DNA of 64,000 bases from Actinomycetospora callitridis (lineage in GTDB: Bacteria > Actinomycetota > Actinomycetes > Mycobacteriales > Pseudonocardiaceae), in the NCBI RefSeq assembly GCF_028737265.1, contig NZ_JAQZAK010000001.1, positions 372,001 through 436,000 of the forward strand. The letters are read 5' to 3'. Under the pieces are notes generated by a model. It saw only the letters and a list, made by a program, of their open reading frames with translations, did not search any database and had not been told where the DNA came from. Each line of letters opens with the position of its first letter. Positions within the stretch are counted from its first letter, which is position 1. Shown here piece after piece: positions 37,347 through 46,112 of the stretch. A program made the position numbers and the translations under genes.

Positions 37347-38014
37347 CGGTCGGCCTTCCGGAAGGGGTCGTCGAGGTAGGACACGGCGTCGTCCAGTGTG
37401 ACGACGTCGGCGTACTTCGCCTGGAGATCGAACAGGGCGGCGTCGTGCGGGCCGCGGGCGCGATCGCCGCACGCGTCGGCCACCACGAGCGTGTCGAACC
37501 CGCTCTGCACGGCGTCGACGGCGGTGGCGCGCACGCAGCCGGAGGTGGTGGCGCCGCAGACGACGGCGGTGTCGATGCGCAGGCCAGCGAGCAGCGCGGC
37601 GAGCGAGGAGCCGTGGAACGCCGAGGCGCCCTTCTTGAGGATCCGGTGGTCGTCGGGGGCGAGGCCGAGACGCTCGTCGAGGGCGACGGCGTCGGTGCCC
37701 TCCCGGAGCGCGCCGACGCCCGGGGCCTTGCGCAGCCAGGCGACGGCGTCGCCGTCGGCCTCGGCGGCGGTGAACGAGACGGCGGTGGCGATCACCGGGA
37801 CGTCGCGCCGGTGGGCGACCTCGATGAGCTGGGCGGCCGCGGCGACCTCGGCGGTCAGGTCGGCGCCCAGCGGGAAGCCGGGCTCGGTGAAGCCGCGGGT
37901 GAGGTCGACGACCACCAGGGCGGGACGGGGTCCGCGGGGGACCGTGGCCCCGAAGCCGGCGCGGTCGTAGACGTCGTCGGTGGCCCGGCCGTGCAGACCC
38001 TCAGCGTCGGGCAT
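37343..38014 (-). CDS. nicF: maleamate amidohydrolase (isochorismatase family)
   Basis: 223-residue cysteine hydrolase that converts maleamate to maleate and ammonia. The isochorismatase-family triad is visible: Asp37 in ALVVVDLTRGF, Lys127/128 in ILKKGASAFHGS and Cys160 in CGATTSGCVRATA. The start ATG overlaps the CoxG gene's end by 14 bases. Together with nicD, nicE and nicX it completes the maleamate pathway. Other isochorismatases share the fold; the assignment as NicF comes mainly from position. Confidence 0.87.
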   Translation of the reverse strand: MPDAEGLHGRATDDVYDRAGFGATVPRGPRPALVVVDLTRGFTEPGFPLGADLTAEVAAAAQLIEVAHRRDVPVIATAVSFTAAEADGDAVAWLRKAPGVGALREGTDAVALDERLGLAPDDHRILKKGASAFHGSSLAALLAGLRIDTAVVCGATTSGCVRATAVDAVQSGFDTLVVADACGDRARGPHDAALFDLQAKYADVVTLDDAVSYLDDPFRKADR

Positions 38015-38693
38015 GGCGTCGCAGCTCCTCGATCAGCATCTTCTGTCCGCGCAGGCGGCCGAGCAGGTAGCCCTGGAACAGGCCCACCCCGAGGGCGCCC
38101 GCCAGCGCGGCCCAGCGCCCGGTGCCCGGGGGCAGGAGCATCGCGAGGCCGTCGAGTGCCTCCTCGCGAGCGGGACCGGGTGCCGACGAAGCGGATTCAC
38201 GCGCACCCAGTGCAAGCGAGGACGCAGGGCTTGCACCGGAGGTGCCCGATCCCTCCTGCAGCTCGCCGGCGAGGTTGCGGGCGAACTGGTCGAGCAGGCG
38301 GCTGGAGACGGTGGTGATCGCGCCCTTGCCGAACTGGGCGATCTTGCCGCGCACCAGGAGGTCGGTGTGCAGGTCGAGGGTCGAGCCGCCGGGGGCCTCG
38401 AGCACCGACAGGACGACGTCGGCCTCCGCGTCGCCCGCGCCGTGGGCGTCGGACGCGCGGGCCGACAGGCGCAGGGTCCGCTGGTCGGGGGAGACGTCGG
38501 TGAAGCGCAGGGTGCCGGCGTAGGCGGCGCTGATCGGGCCGACCTTGACCTTCACGCGGCCCGTGTACGCCTCGCCGTCACGGCCCTCCAGCGTCGCGCC
38601 CGGCAGGCACCCGGCGACGCGCTCGACGTCGCCCAGCAGCGCGAACACCGCGTCCGGGTCGGCGGGCACGTCGAGCTTGTTCTCGAGGATCAC
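38001..38693 (-). CDS. CoxG-like SRPBCC protein with C-terminal membrane anchor
   Basis: 230-residue protein. The N-terminal ~145 residues are the CoxG family: VILENKLDVPADPDAVFALL, VAGCLPGATLEGRDGEAYTG, and VRGKIAQFGKGAITTVSSRL. CoxG proteins accompany molybdenum hydroxylases and are thought to help with recruitment to the membrane or maturation. The C-terminus has a low-complexity linker and a hydrophobic segment (WAALAGALGVGLFQGYLLG), an anchor typical of the group. GTG 38693 overlaps the iron-sulfur subunit stop as GTGA. Confidence 0.88.
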   Translation of the reverse strand: MILENKLDVPADPDAVFALLGDVERVAGCLPGATLEGRDGEAYTGRVKVKVGPISAAYAGTLRFTDVSPDQRTLRLSARASDAHGAGDAEADVVLSVLEAPGGSTLDLHTDLLVRGKIAQFGKGAITTVSSRLLDQFARNLAGELQEGSGTSGASPASSLALGARESASSAPGPAREEALDGLAMLLPPGTGRWAALAGALGVGLFQGYLLGRLRGQKMLIEELRRHARR

Positions 38694-39175
38694 GGAGCAG
38701 CCTCCCGGCGGGCGCACGCCGTCGCGTGCACCGCATCGACGATGGTCTGGTAGCCGGTGCAGCGGCACAGGTTCGCCGACAGCCCCTCGCGGATCTCCTC
38801 GCGGGAGGCGTCCGGCTGCTCGGCCAGCACCCCCTCGGCCAGCATGAGGAAGCCGGGCGTGCAGAAGCCGCACTGCAGCCCGTGGTGGTCCGAGAACGCC
38901 TGCTGGAGGTCGGAGAGCTCACCGTGGTCCGCGAGCGACTCCACGGTGCGCACCGACGACCCCTCCGCCTGGACGGCGAAGACGAGGCACGCGCGGACCG
39001 GGGCGTCGTCGAGCAGCACGGTGCACGCCCCGCACACCCCGTGCTCGCAGCCGACGTGGGTGCCGGTGAGGAGCAGGTCGTGGCGCAGGACGTCGGCGAG
39101 CGTGCGTCGGGGCTCGACGACGACCTCGTGCTCCTCGTCGTTGACCGTGAGCGCCAGCAGGTGCGGATCCCTCAC
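38690..39175 (-). CDS. molybdenum hydroxylase small subunit, two [2Fe-2S] clusters
   Basis: 161-residue iron-sulfur subunit of a xanthine-dehydrogenase-family hydroxylase. The plant-ferredoxin-type cluster uses CEHGVCGACTVLLDDAPVRAC; the second cluster sits in the helical domain with CGFCTPGF and LCRCTGYQTIV. It passes electrons from the molybdenum site to the FAD subunit. GTG 39175 overlaps the large subunit stop by four bases. In context the enzyme is nicotinate 6-hydroxylase (nicotinate dehydrogenase); other N-heterocycles cannot be excluded. Confidence 0.93.
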   Translation of the reverse strand: MRDPHLLALTVNDEEHEVVVEPRRTLADVLRHDLLLTGTHVGCEHGVCGACTVLLDDAPVRACLVFAVQAEGSSVRTVESLADHGELSDLQQAFSDHHGLQCGFCTPGFLMLAEGVLAEQPDASREEIREGLSANLCRCTGYQTIVDAVHATACARREAAP

Positions 39176-41619
39176 AGCTCGCCCTCCAGTGCGGCCAGCA
39201 CGGTGCTGGGGTGGATCGGGGTGGTGTCGAGCTCGACGCCGGTGTGGCGCAGCGCGTCGTTGACGGCGTTGAGCACCGCGGCCGGCGCGCCGATCGTGCC
39301 GCCCTCGCCGGCGCCCTTCGCGCCGTTGGCGGTGAACGCGCACGGCGTCTCGAGGTGCTGGATCGAGACGTCGGGGATCTCCGTGGCCGTCGGCACCAGG
39401 TAGTCGATGAACGAGGCCGCCGACGGCTCGCCGTGGCCGTCGTAGGTGACCTCCTCGAACAGCGCGCCGGCGATGCCCTGCGCGATCCCGCCGCGGCACT
39501 GCCCGTCGACGACCTTCGGGTTGATCACGACCCCGCAGTCCTCCACGCAGACGTAGCGCAGGATCCGGATCTCGCCGGTGCCCGGGTCGGCCTCGACGAC
39601 GACGGCGTGGGTGGCGTTGGAGAACGTCCCGTCGCCGGGGACGTCGAAGCTCGCCGTCGCGGTGAGCGCGGGCTCGACGTCCTTCGGCAGCAGGTGCGAG
39701 CGCAGGTGGGCGACGTCGGCGATGTCCTCGAACGGCAGCCGGCGCGCCGGGTCGTCGAGCTGGACCACCCCGCCGTCCCCGTCCAGCGCGACGTTGTCCG
39801 GGCGGGTCTCCAGCAGGTGCGCGGCGATCCGGCACAGCAGCTCGCCGAGCCGCTCCGAGGCCAGTGCGACCGCGGAACCACCGATCGTCACCGAGCGCGA
39901 GGCGAACGTGCCCCAGCCGTAGGCGATGCGCTCGGTGTCGCCCTGGCGCAGCTTCACGCGCGCGACGTCGAGCCCGAGCCGGTCGGCGACGATCTGCGCG
40001 AACGTCGTCTCGTGGGACTGCCCGTGGTTCATCGTGCCGCTGGTGACGACCACCGAGCCGGTGGTGTCCATGCGGATCTCGGAGAGGTCGAACCCGGGGA
40101 CGACGGTCATCTTGCGCTTCGCGAAGGCCTCGGACCCGTAGCCGGTGCGCTCGGAGAAGCAGCAGAAGCCGATCCCGAGGTGCCGGTCCCCCTGTCGATC
40201 GGCCTCCTCCCGCGCCTCGTACCAGCCCTCGTCGCGGATCGTCGCCTCGGCGAGGTCGAGCGACTCGAGATAGGTGCCGGGGTCGTAGGTGACCCCGTTG
40301 ACGCCCGTGTACGGGAACTCCGTGATGACGTTGCGACGGCGGACCTCGACCGGGTCCAGGCCCAGCTCGCGCGCTGCGCGCTCCATCACGCGCTCGATCG
40401 CCATGACGTACTGCGGGCGGCTCACCCCACGGTAGGGCGCAGTGGGGGCCTTGTTGCTGGTGATCGCGCGGCCCCGGACCCGGTACGCCGGCACCCGGTA
40501 CACGCTGGGCATCTCCGCCGAGGCCATCAGCGGCTCGATGCCCGCGGTGAAGGGGTAGCAGGAGTAGGCGCCCATGTCGCAGACGACGTCGACGTCGAGC
40601 GCGGTGATCCGCCCGTCGGCGTCGAACGCCGCGCGCGTCCGGTACCGCTGCTCGCGCGCCAGGAACCCGGCGGTGAGCGCCTCGCGCCGGTCCTCGATCC
40701 ACTTCACGGGACGGTCGAGACGCTGCGCGGCGGCCGCGACGGCGATCTCCTCGCGCCCGACGACGCACTTCTGCCCGAACCCGCCGCCCATGTCCGGCAC
40801 GGTCACCCGCACCGTCCGCTCCGCGATCCGCAGCGAGCGCGCGAGCATCGTGCGGACCTGGTGGGGCACCTGCGAGCAGGTCTGCACGAGCAGCTGGTCG
40901 TCCCGCGCGTCCCACGACGCGACGACGCCCCGGGTCTCCAGCGGCAGCGCGTTCTGCCGGCCGCTGCGGGTGGTGACGTCGACCGTGAGGGCGGCGTCCG
41001 CGAACGCCTCGTCCACCCCCGGGGTGTCGAACATCGAGACGTCGAGCAGCACGTTGTCGGGGGCCTCCTCGTGCACCGCGGGCGCACCGGGGGCGAGCGC
41101 CGTCTCCTCGGAGACGACGGCGTCGAGCGCGTCGTAGGAGACGCGGGCGGCCTCGATGCCGTCCTCCACGGCGTACGGGTCGTGGGCGACGACGAGCGCC
41201 AGCGGCTCGCCGACGAAGCGCACCTTGCCGCGGGCGAGGATCGGCATCGCGGTGGGCGTGAACTCCTCGGGGGGCCGGTCGAGGACGGCGACGATGTCGC
41301 CGAGCGCCAGGTCCGCGGCGTCGTAGGCCGCGACGACGCCGTGGACCTCGCGGGTCGCGGTGAGGTCCAGCTCCGTGATCGCGGCGTGCGCGACCGTGGC
41401 GCGCACGAAGCCCGCGTGCAGCATCCCGGACAGCGCGATGTCGTCGACGAAGCGGCCGCGCCCGGTGAGCAGGCGCGGGTCCTCGTGCCGGGGGATCGAC
41501 GCGCCGACCCAGCGGCCCCGGCGGCCGTCGAAGCGGGGCTCGGTGGCGGGCCGTTCCCCGCGCTCGGGCTGGTCGGGGTCGACGTCGGGCGGGACGCCGG
41601 GCAGGTCGGTCGTGGTCAT
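39172..41619 (-). CDS. molybdenum hydroxylase large subunit (nicotinate dehydrogenase candidate)
   Basis: 815-residue molybdopterin-binding subunit. Motifs in order: GASIPRHEDPRLLTGRGRFV, the cofactor loop VPDMGGGFGQKCVV, SNKAPTAPYRGVSRPQ, MNHGQSHETTFAQIVADRLG, and the catalytic glutamate in NGAKGAGEGGTIGAPA. These are typical of the CutL/CoxL-like branch rather than two-component P. putida NicAB. It adds water-derived oxygen to a ring carbon, presumably C6 of nicotinate. ATG 41619 with GGGAGG upstream overlaps the FAD subunit by four bases; the further open frame upstream is a shadow of that gene. Confidence 0.92.
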   Translation of the reverse strand: MTTTDLPGVPPDVDPDQPERGERPATEPRFDGRRGRWVGASIPRHEDPRLLTGRGRFVDDIALSGMLHAGFVRATVAHAAITELDLTATREVHGVVAAYDAADLALGDIVAVLDRPPEEFTPTAMPILARGKVRFVGEPLALVVAHDPYAVEDGIEAARVSYDALDAVVSEETALAPGAPAVHEEAPDNVLLDVSMFDTPGVDEAFADAALTVDVTTRSGRQNALPLETRGVVASWDARDDQLLVQTCSQVPHQVRTMLARSLRIAERTVRVTVPDMGGGFGQKCVVGREEIAVAAAAQRLDRPVKWIEDRREALTAGFLAREQRYRTRAAFDADGRITALDVDVVCDMGAYSCYPFTAGIEPLMASAEMPSVYRVPAYRVRGRAITSNKAPTAPYRGVSRPQYVMAIERVMERAARELGLDPVEVRRRNVITEFPYTGVNGVTYDPGTYLESLDLAEATIRDEGWYEAREEADRQGDRHLGIGFCCFSERTGYGSEAFAKRKMTVVPGFDLSEIRMDTTGSVVVTSGTMNHGQSHETTFAQIVADRLGLDVARVKLRQGDTERIAYGWGTFASRSVTIGGSAVALASERLGELLCRIAAHLLETRPDNVALDGDGGVVQLDDPARRLPFEDIADVAHLRSHLLPKDVEPALTATASFDVPGDGTFSNATHAVVVEADPGTGEIRILRYVCVEDCGVVINPKVVDGQCRGGIAQGIAGALFEEVTYDGHGEPSAASFIDYLVPTATEIPDVSIQHLETPCAFTANGAKGAGEGGTIGAPAAVLNAVNDALRHTGVELDTTPIHPSTVLAALEGEL

Positions 41620-42503
41620 CGGGGGCCTCCCGCGGCCTGGGCGCAGGCGTCGGCGACGAGCGTGCGGGTGAGCCGGCGGCGGTAGGCGGCGGTGACCTGC
41701 GGGTCGTTGGGCGGGTCGATCGCGGCGGCCGCGGCGTCGGCGACGGCGGCGAACAGCTCCGGGCCCGGCGCGCCGCCGGCCGCGAGGACCGCCTCGGCCT
41801 CCGGCACCCGCACCGGCGCGGGCGCCACGCCGCCGAGGACCACGCGCCCGCCGCTGACCTGCTCGGGTGTCACGTCTCCGTCGAGGTCCAGCGCGACCGC
41901 CGCGTCCACGATCGCGAAGTCCCCGTGCCGACGGGCGAACTCGCTGAGCGCGGCGTGCGGGGCGGGCCGGGTGAACCGCACCTCGACGACGACCTCGTCG
42001 GGCTCGACCGCCGTCGCGTAGAAGCCGTGGAAGAGCTCGTCGGCGGGGATCTCGCGCCGCCCCGACGGGCCCTCGGTGACGACCACCGCGTCGAGCAGCA
42101 GCGCGAGCAGGCACCACTCGGCGGTGGCGTCGCCGTGCACGAGGCTGCCGGCGACCGTGCCCCGGCTGCGGATCGGCAGGTGCCCGACCCAGCGCATGGC
42201 CCGCGCGAGCACGGCGAAGCCGTCCGGGAGCGTCGCGGTCTCCACGGCGTGGTGGGTGACGAGCGCGCCGAGGGTCAGGGTCCCCGCCTCCGCGTCGAGG
42301 GCGGTCATCGACGGCATCCGGCGCAGCGGGCCGAGGTCGACCAGCGCGGACGGGCGCGCGAGGCGGAAGTTCATCATCGGCATGAGGCTCTGCCCGCCGG
42401 CGATGAGCTTCGGGTCCTCGCCCGCCGCGGCGAGGTCGGTGAGCAGCCCGACGGCGTCGGTGACGTCGTGCGCGCGGTGGTAGGTGAACGCGGCGGGCTT
42501 CAC
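41616..42503 (-). CDS. molybdenum hydroxylase medium subunit (FAD-binding)
   Basis: 295-residue subunit with a vanillyl-alcohol-oxidase-type FAD domain: KLIAGGQSLMPMMNFRLARP, GALVTHHAVE, IRSRGTVAGSLVHGDATAEW, and the C-terminal CO-dehydrogenase flavoprotein domain RVVLGGVAPAPVRV. It hands electrons from the Fe-S subunit to an acceptor. GTG 42503 has AGGAGG 11 bases upstream. The order FAD-Mo-FeS in the operon is common for CutMLS-type enzymes, with all subunits translationally coupled. Confidence 0.92.
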   Translation of the reverse strand: MKPAAFTYHRAHDVTDAVGLLTDLAAAGEDPKLIAGGQSLMPMMNFRLARPSALVDLGPLRRMPSMTALDAEAGTLTLGALVTHHAVETATLPDGFAVLARAMRWVGHLPIRSRGTVAGSLVHGDATAEWCLLALLLDAVVVTEGPSGRREIPADELFHGFYATAVEPDEVVVEVRFTRPAPHAALSEFARRHGDFAIVDAAVALDLDGDVTPEQVSGGRVVLGGVAPAPVRVPEAEAVLAAGGAPGPELFAAVADAAAAAIDPPNDPQVTAAYRRRLTRTLVADACAQAAGGPR

Positions 42504-42568
42504 GTCGCGGGCCTCCTGTCCGGGTGTGGGCTGCCGAGTGTGGGCTCCGGGTGCGGGCGGCGTCCCGG

Positions 42569-42613
42569 CGAAGGGCACCATCGGCCGCTCTGTCCGGTCG
42601 ATGGTGCCCTTCG
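42569..42613. terminator. 15-bp hairpin between MFS and FAD-subunit genes
   Basis: CGAAGGGCACCATCG at 42569-42583 pairs with its exact complement at 42599-42613 around 15 bases. It ends 18 bases before the MFS stop at 42631, within the otherwise continuous minus-strand nic series, so it could attenuate or process transcript between transporter and hydroxylase genes. Confidence 0.65.
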
Positions 42614-42630
42614 CGCGGAACGGGGCGCGC

Positions 42631-44037
42631 TCAGGCGCGGGTGCGCTCGGCGTCCGTGGTGGTCGCGGCGGGCTCGTCCGGCACGTCGGTCGTGATCCGG
42701 TCCAGCTCGCGGCCCGCGGTCTCGGGCGCCGCCACCCACATGAAGACCACCGCGGCCACGACGAGCAGGCCGAGCAGCGTGAACGTCAGCGGCAGGCCGA
42801 GCACCGGCCAGAGCACGCTGCCGAACAGCAGCGGGGCGAAGCCGGTGATCGCCCGGCTCGAGGACGACGCCCAGCCGAAGCCCGAGGCGCGCAGCTCGGT
42901 CGGGTAGAGCTCGGAGACGTAGGCGTACATGACCGGGATGACGATCAGCGCGAACATCCCGAACGCGCCGATCGCGATGACGGCGAGCGTCGGCGTGCCG
43001 AGCAGCAGGGAGAACAGGACCAGGGTCGCCGAGGCCACGGGGCCGGCGATGGCGATGACGCGCTTGCGGCCGTAGCGGTCGACGACCAGCACCGAGATCG
43101 CGACACCGACGATGCCCAGCGCGTTCATCAGGGTCGTCGAGGCGAACGCGGCGATCTCGCCGAAGCCCTGCGCCCGCAGGATCGAGGGCATCCAGCTCAG
43201 CGCGGCGTAGTAGACGAGCATGACCGCGATGAACAGCGACCACGCGACCGCGGTGATCTTCGGGTTGAACGCCCAGACGCGGCGCAGCTGGTCGACCGCG
43301 GCGGCCCAGGCGCCGCCCCGCTTGTCCTCGGCGACGGCGGCCGGGATGACGTAGGGCTCGGGGGTGGTGCCGGTGCGGGCGACGAGGTCGTCGATCACGA
43401 CACGCGCCTCGTCCTCACGGCCCATCCGCGAGAGGTAGAGCGGCGACTCCGGCACGCCGCGGCGGATCCAGAACAGCAGCAGCGCCGGCAGGATCATCAG
43501 CACGAGCATCCAGCGCCAGTTGCCGTCGACGGGGACGAGCAGCGTCGCCGAGACGCCGGCAAGGGTGGCGCCGATCGGCCACCAGCCGTCCATCGCCGAG
43601 AGCACGCGCCCGCGGCTCTTGCGCGGCGAGAACTCGCTGACGATCGCGTAGTCCACCGGGATGCAGCCGCCGAGCCCGACGCCGGCGAGGAAGCGCAGCG
43701 CCAGGAACATCTCGATGTTCGGCGAGAGGGCCCCGAGCACCGAGAACAGCGCGAAGATCAGCAGCGTGATGCTGAAGGCCTTCTTGCGCCCGATGCGGTC
43801 GGCCACCGTGCCCCAGGCGACGGCGCCGACGGCCATGCCGATGAGGTTCGCCGTCGCGACGAGGCCCTTCTGGCCCGCCGTGAGCCCGAACTCGGTGCCG
43901 ACCAGCGGGGTGAGGAACCCGTTGAGGGCGACGTCCCAGGCGTCGAACATGTAGCCGAGGCCGCCGATGAGGAAGATCTTCCCCTGGACTCCCCAGCGCC
44001 AGGGCAGGTCCTGGACGATCTGGTCTCCGGTGCGCAT
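42631..44037 (-). CDS. MFS transporter, aromatic-acid/sugar porter type
   Basis: 468-residue 12-helix transporter. The loop 2-3 signature GTVADRIGRKKAFSITLL and its relatives RFLAGVGLGGCIPVDYAIVS, ESPLYLSRMGRED and VVDRYGRKRVIAIAG mark the major facilitator superfamily. GLGYMFDAWDVALNGFL in helix 1 carries the D-x-x-D of the aromatic acid:H+ symporters. Placed between nicC and the hydroxylase, it most probably imports nicotinate. ATG 44037 opens the conserved N-terminus; the open frame upstream overlaps nicC. The C-terminus is acidic and disordered. Confidence 0.88.
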   Translation of the reverse strand: MRTGDQIVQDLPWRWGVQGKIFLIGGLGYMFDAWDVALNGFLTPLVGTEFGLTAGQKGLVATANLIGMAVGAVAWGTVADRIGRKKAFSITLLIFALFSVLGALSPNIEMFLALRFLAGVGLGGCIPVDYAIVSEFSPRKSRGRVLSAMDGWWPIGATLAGVSATLLVPVDGNWRWMLVLMILPALLLFWIRRGVPESPLYLSRMGREDEARVVIDDLVARTGTTPEPYVIPAAVAEDKRGGAWAAAVDQLRRVWAFNPKITAVAWSLFIAVMLVYYAALSWMPSILRAQGFGEIAAFASTTLMNALGIVGVAISVLVVDRYGRKRVIAIAGPVASATLVLFSLLLGTPTLAVIAIGAFGMFALIVIPVMYAYVSELYPTELRASGFGWASSSSRAITGFAPLLFGSVLWPVLGLPLTFTLLGLLVVAAVVFMWVAAPETAGRELDRITTDVPDEPAATTTDAERTRA

Positions 44038-44081
44038 TGCGTTCGCTCCCGTCGCGGGTGGGTGGTTGATCGGTCCGCGCG

Positions 44082-45350
44082 TCAGCGGGCGAACTGGTAG
44101 TGGATGGACTCGGTGTCGGGGTCGTGCAGCGGGCTGCCGTTCCACAGCCAGTCGTACGACAGGTCGGACTCGCCGTCGAAGCGGCGCAGCTTCTCGTCGC
44201 GTTCGCGCTGCTCCGGGCCGTCGGGCAGGTGGTAGAAGGCCATGTTCTGCAGCGAGGCGTCCTGCACCATCCCGGCGTGCTTGGCGCGCCGGTCGACGTA
44301 GCGCACGAGCGCGGCGTCGATGCCGTCGCGGGTCACCCGGCCCAGCTCCTCGGCCAGCACGGCGGCGTCCTCCATCGACTGGGACGCGCCCTGGGCCTGG
44401 TACGGGAGCATGGCGTGGCAGGCGTCGCCGAGCAGCGCCACCCGGCCGTCGACCCACACCGGGTCGCGGCGCCGCCGGTACATCGCCCACACCGAGACGT
44501 CCTCGGGCTTGGCCTTCGAGAGCATCGCCGGGACGCGGTCGTCCCAGTCGCCGAAGTCGGCCGCGAGCTGCTCGGGCGTCGCCGGGCCGCTCCAGTCGCG
44601 CTCGATGGTGTCGGTGCACGGCACGATCGCGACGACGTTGAGGTACTGCCCGCCGCGGATGATGTAGTGCACGAGGTGCTTGTCGGGCCCGTACCAGATC
44701 GTGGAGTGGTAGCGGTCGACGAGGAAGCGGGTGGCCGGGTCCGCGGCGATCAGGTCGCCGGGGATCAGGGCGCGGTAGGCCATCTCGCCGGAGAACACGA
44801 GCGAGTCCTCGAAACCGGCGAGGTCGCGCACCGCCGAGCGGATGCCGTCGGCGCCGACGAGCACGTCGCCGGCGAAGCGGCGCCCGTCCTCGGCGACCGC
44901 GACCGGCCGCGACGGGTCGGTGCGGTCCAGCTCGACGACCTTCGCGCCGGTCGCGAGGACGACCGTCGGGCCCGGGAGCTCGGGGTCGGCGCAGGCGTCG
45001 AGCAGCACGCGGTGCAGGTCGGCGCGGTGGTAGTGCCAGTACGGGGCGCCGTACTGGTCGATGACCCGCTGGCCCAGGGGCAGCTGGGCGATGATGCTGC
45101 CGTCCGCCCAGCGCCGGCGGACCTGGTCCTCGGGCTGGGTCCGGATCGCCTCGAGCTGGGGGCGCAGCCCCAGCCCGATCAGGATGCGGCTCGCGTTGGG
45201 GGCGGTCTGGATGCCGGCGCCGATCTCGCCCAGCTCCGGCGCGGCCTCCACGACGGTGACCCGCAGGCCCCGCTGGCGCAGGGACAGCGCCGCGCAGAGC
45301 CCGCCCAGACCTCCGCCGACGATGGTGACCTCGAACGACTGGCTCGCCAT
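44082..45350 (-). CDS. nicC: FAD-dependent monooxygenase, 6-hydroxynicotinate 3-monooxygenase candidate
   Basis: 422-residue class A flavoprotein hydroxylase. FAD motifs: VTIVGGGLGGLCAALSL (residues 8-24), DVLVGADGIRSAVR (DG motif) and VALLGDACHAMLPYQAQGAS (GD motif). The role inferred from context is oxidative decarboxylation of 6-hydroxynicotinate to 2,5-dihydroxypyridine. The position of the P. putida NicC active-site His47 (GAGIH, from memory) is Gln48 here (GAGIQ), as in salicylate-hydroxylase relatives, so this enzyme represents a different subgroup. ATG 45350 has GGGAGG upstream and the 32-bp operator 41-72 bases before it. It is the first gene of the long minus-strand operon. Confidence 0.82.
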   Translation of the reverse strand: MASQSFEVTIVGGGLGGLCAALSLRQRGLRVTVVEAAPELGEIGAGIQTAPNASRILIGLGLRPQLEAIRTQPEDQVRRRWADGSIIAQLPLGQRVIDQYGAPYWHYHRADLHRVLLDACADPELPGPTVVLATGAKVVELDRTDPSRPVAVAEDGRRFAGDVLVGADGIRSAVRDLAGFEDSLVFSGEMAYRALIPGDLIAADPATRFLVDRYHSTIWYGPDKHLVHYIIRGGQYLNVVAIVPCTDTIERDWSGPATPEQLAADFGDWDDRVPAMLSKAKPEDVSVWAMYRRRRDPVWVDGRVALLGDACHAMLPYQAQGASQSMEDAAVLAEELGRVTRDGIDAALVRYVDRRAKHAGMVQDASLQNMAFYHLPDGPEQRERDEKLRRFDGESDLSYDWLWNGSPLHDPDTESIHYQFAR

Positions 45351-45390
45351 CTGGCCGCCTCCCGGTGTCGCACTTCACGTTCGCTCGAGT

Positions 45391-45422
45391 TCAATCCGAG
45401 CACGTACTATCCGAGGACGCAA
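45391..45422 (-). promoter_or_regulatory. 32-bp operator upstream of nicC
   Basis: On the minus strand it is identical to the nicX element (34557-34588) but for one base (GTCCTCGG in place of GTGCTCGG), and oriented the same way with respect to its gene. The conserved part includes GGATAGTACGTGCTCGGATT. It lies 41-72 bases before the nicC start. Confidence 0.78.
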
Positions 45423-45523
45423 TACCTGGGCGCATCTCGAAACGAACCCGTCACGGAATCAGGGGCCGGCGGGAGGAGCCGGCTCCGCCCGGGGAACCCG
45501 GGGTGTTGGTCCGCGCGGACCCC

Positions 45524-46048
45524 TCAGAGCGCGTCGCGCTCGGCGACGCGCTCCCACTGCTGCCCGAGGTCGTTGAGCAGGGACGCGATCTGCGGGCGCT
45601 GCTCGGGCGGGCAGCCGTCGAGCAGTGCCTCGTCGAGGGCGCGGGCGCGGCGGTTGGTCTCGGCGAGGGCCGCGGCGCCGTCCTCGGTGAGCGTCAGGAC
45701 CTTCGCCCGCGCGTCGTGCGGCGCGGCCGTGCGCGTGATGAGCCCGCGGCGCTCCATGCGGCGGCAGACGTCGGCCATCGTCGAGGTGTCGAGGGCGACC
45801 GCACCGGCCAGGGCGGTCTGGTCGGCGTCGGGGTGGGCCCGGATCGCCGAGAGCACGGCGAACTGCGGGCCGGTGAGCACGGCGTCGACGTGACGGTTCC
45901 AGGCCGCGAGGTAGGCCTGGTAGAGCCGCCGCGCGCCGTAGCCGGGGGCCGCCACGAGGTCCGGGGGCGGACTCATCCGCACCCGGCCCCGGGCTCCGCC
46001 CTGGCCGCCGTTCGCGCTCGCCGACCTGGTCACGGCCCACCTCGTCAT
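45524..46048 (-). CDS. nicR: MarR family regulator of the nicotinate locus
   Basis: 174-residue winged-helix regulator: GPQFAVLSAIRAHPDADQTA, LAGAVALDTSTMADVCRRME (recognition helix) and RRGLITRTAAPHDARAKVLT (wing). It is adjacent to nicC and encoded on the same strand. P. putida NicR is also MarR-type, repressing nic genes and released by 6-hydroxynicotinate (from memory). Short operator match at 46113-46124 before its own start suggests autoregulation. ATG 46048 has GAGGACC upstream; an internal ATG at 45976 would lose the Arg/Gly-rich N-terminus. Confidence 0.82.
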   Translation of the reverse strand: MTRWAVTRSASANGGQGGARGRVRMSPPPDLVAAPGYGARRLYQAYLAAWNRHVDAVLTGPQFAVLSAIRAHPDADQTALAGAVALDTSTMADVCRRMERRGLITRTAAPHDARAKVLTLTEDGAAALAETNRRARALDEALLDGCPPEQRPQIASLLNDLGQQWERVAERDAL

Positions 46049-46112
46049 CCGGTCCTCGGGCGCATCCGGTCCCGGGACGGTCCCCCTGGCCCCGTCCGCC
46101 GCACCCGCCCCA

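Noticed and set aside
39176..40915. Open frame extending upstream of the iron-sulfur subunit
   Set aside because: It is the shadow of the molybdenum subunit in another frame; the family start is at 39175.
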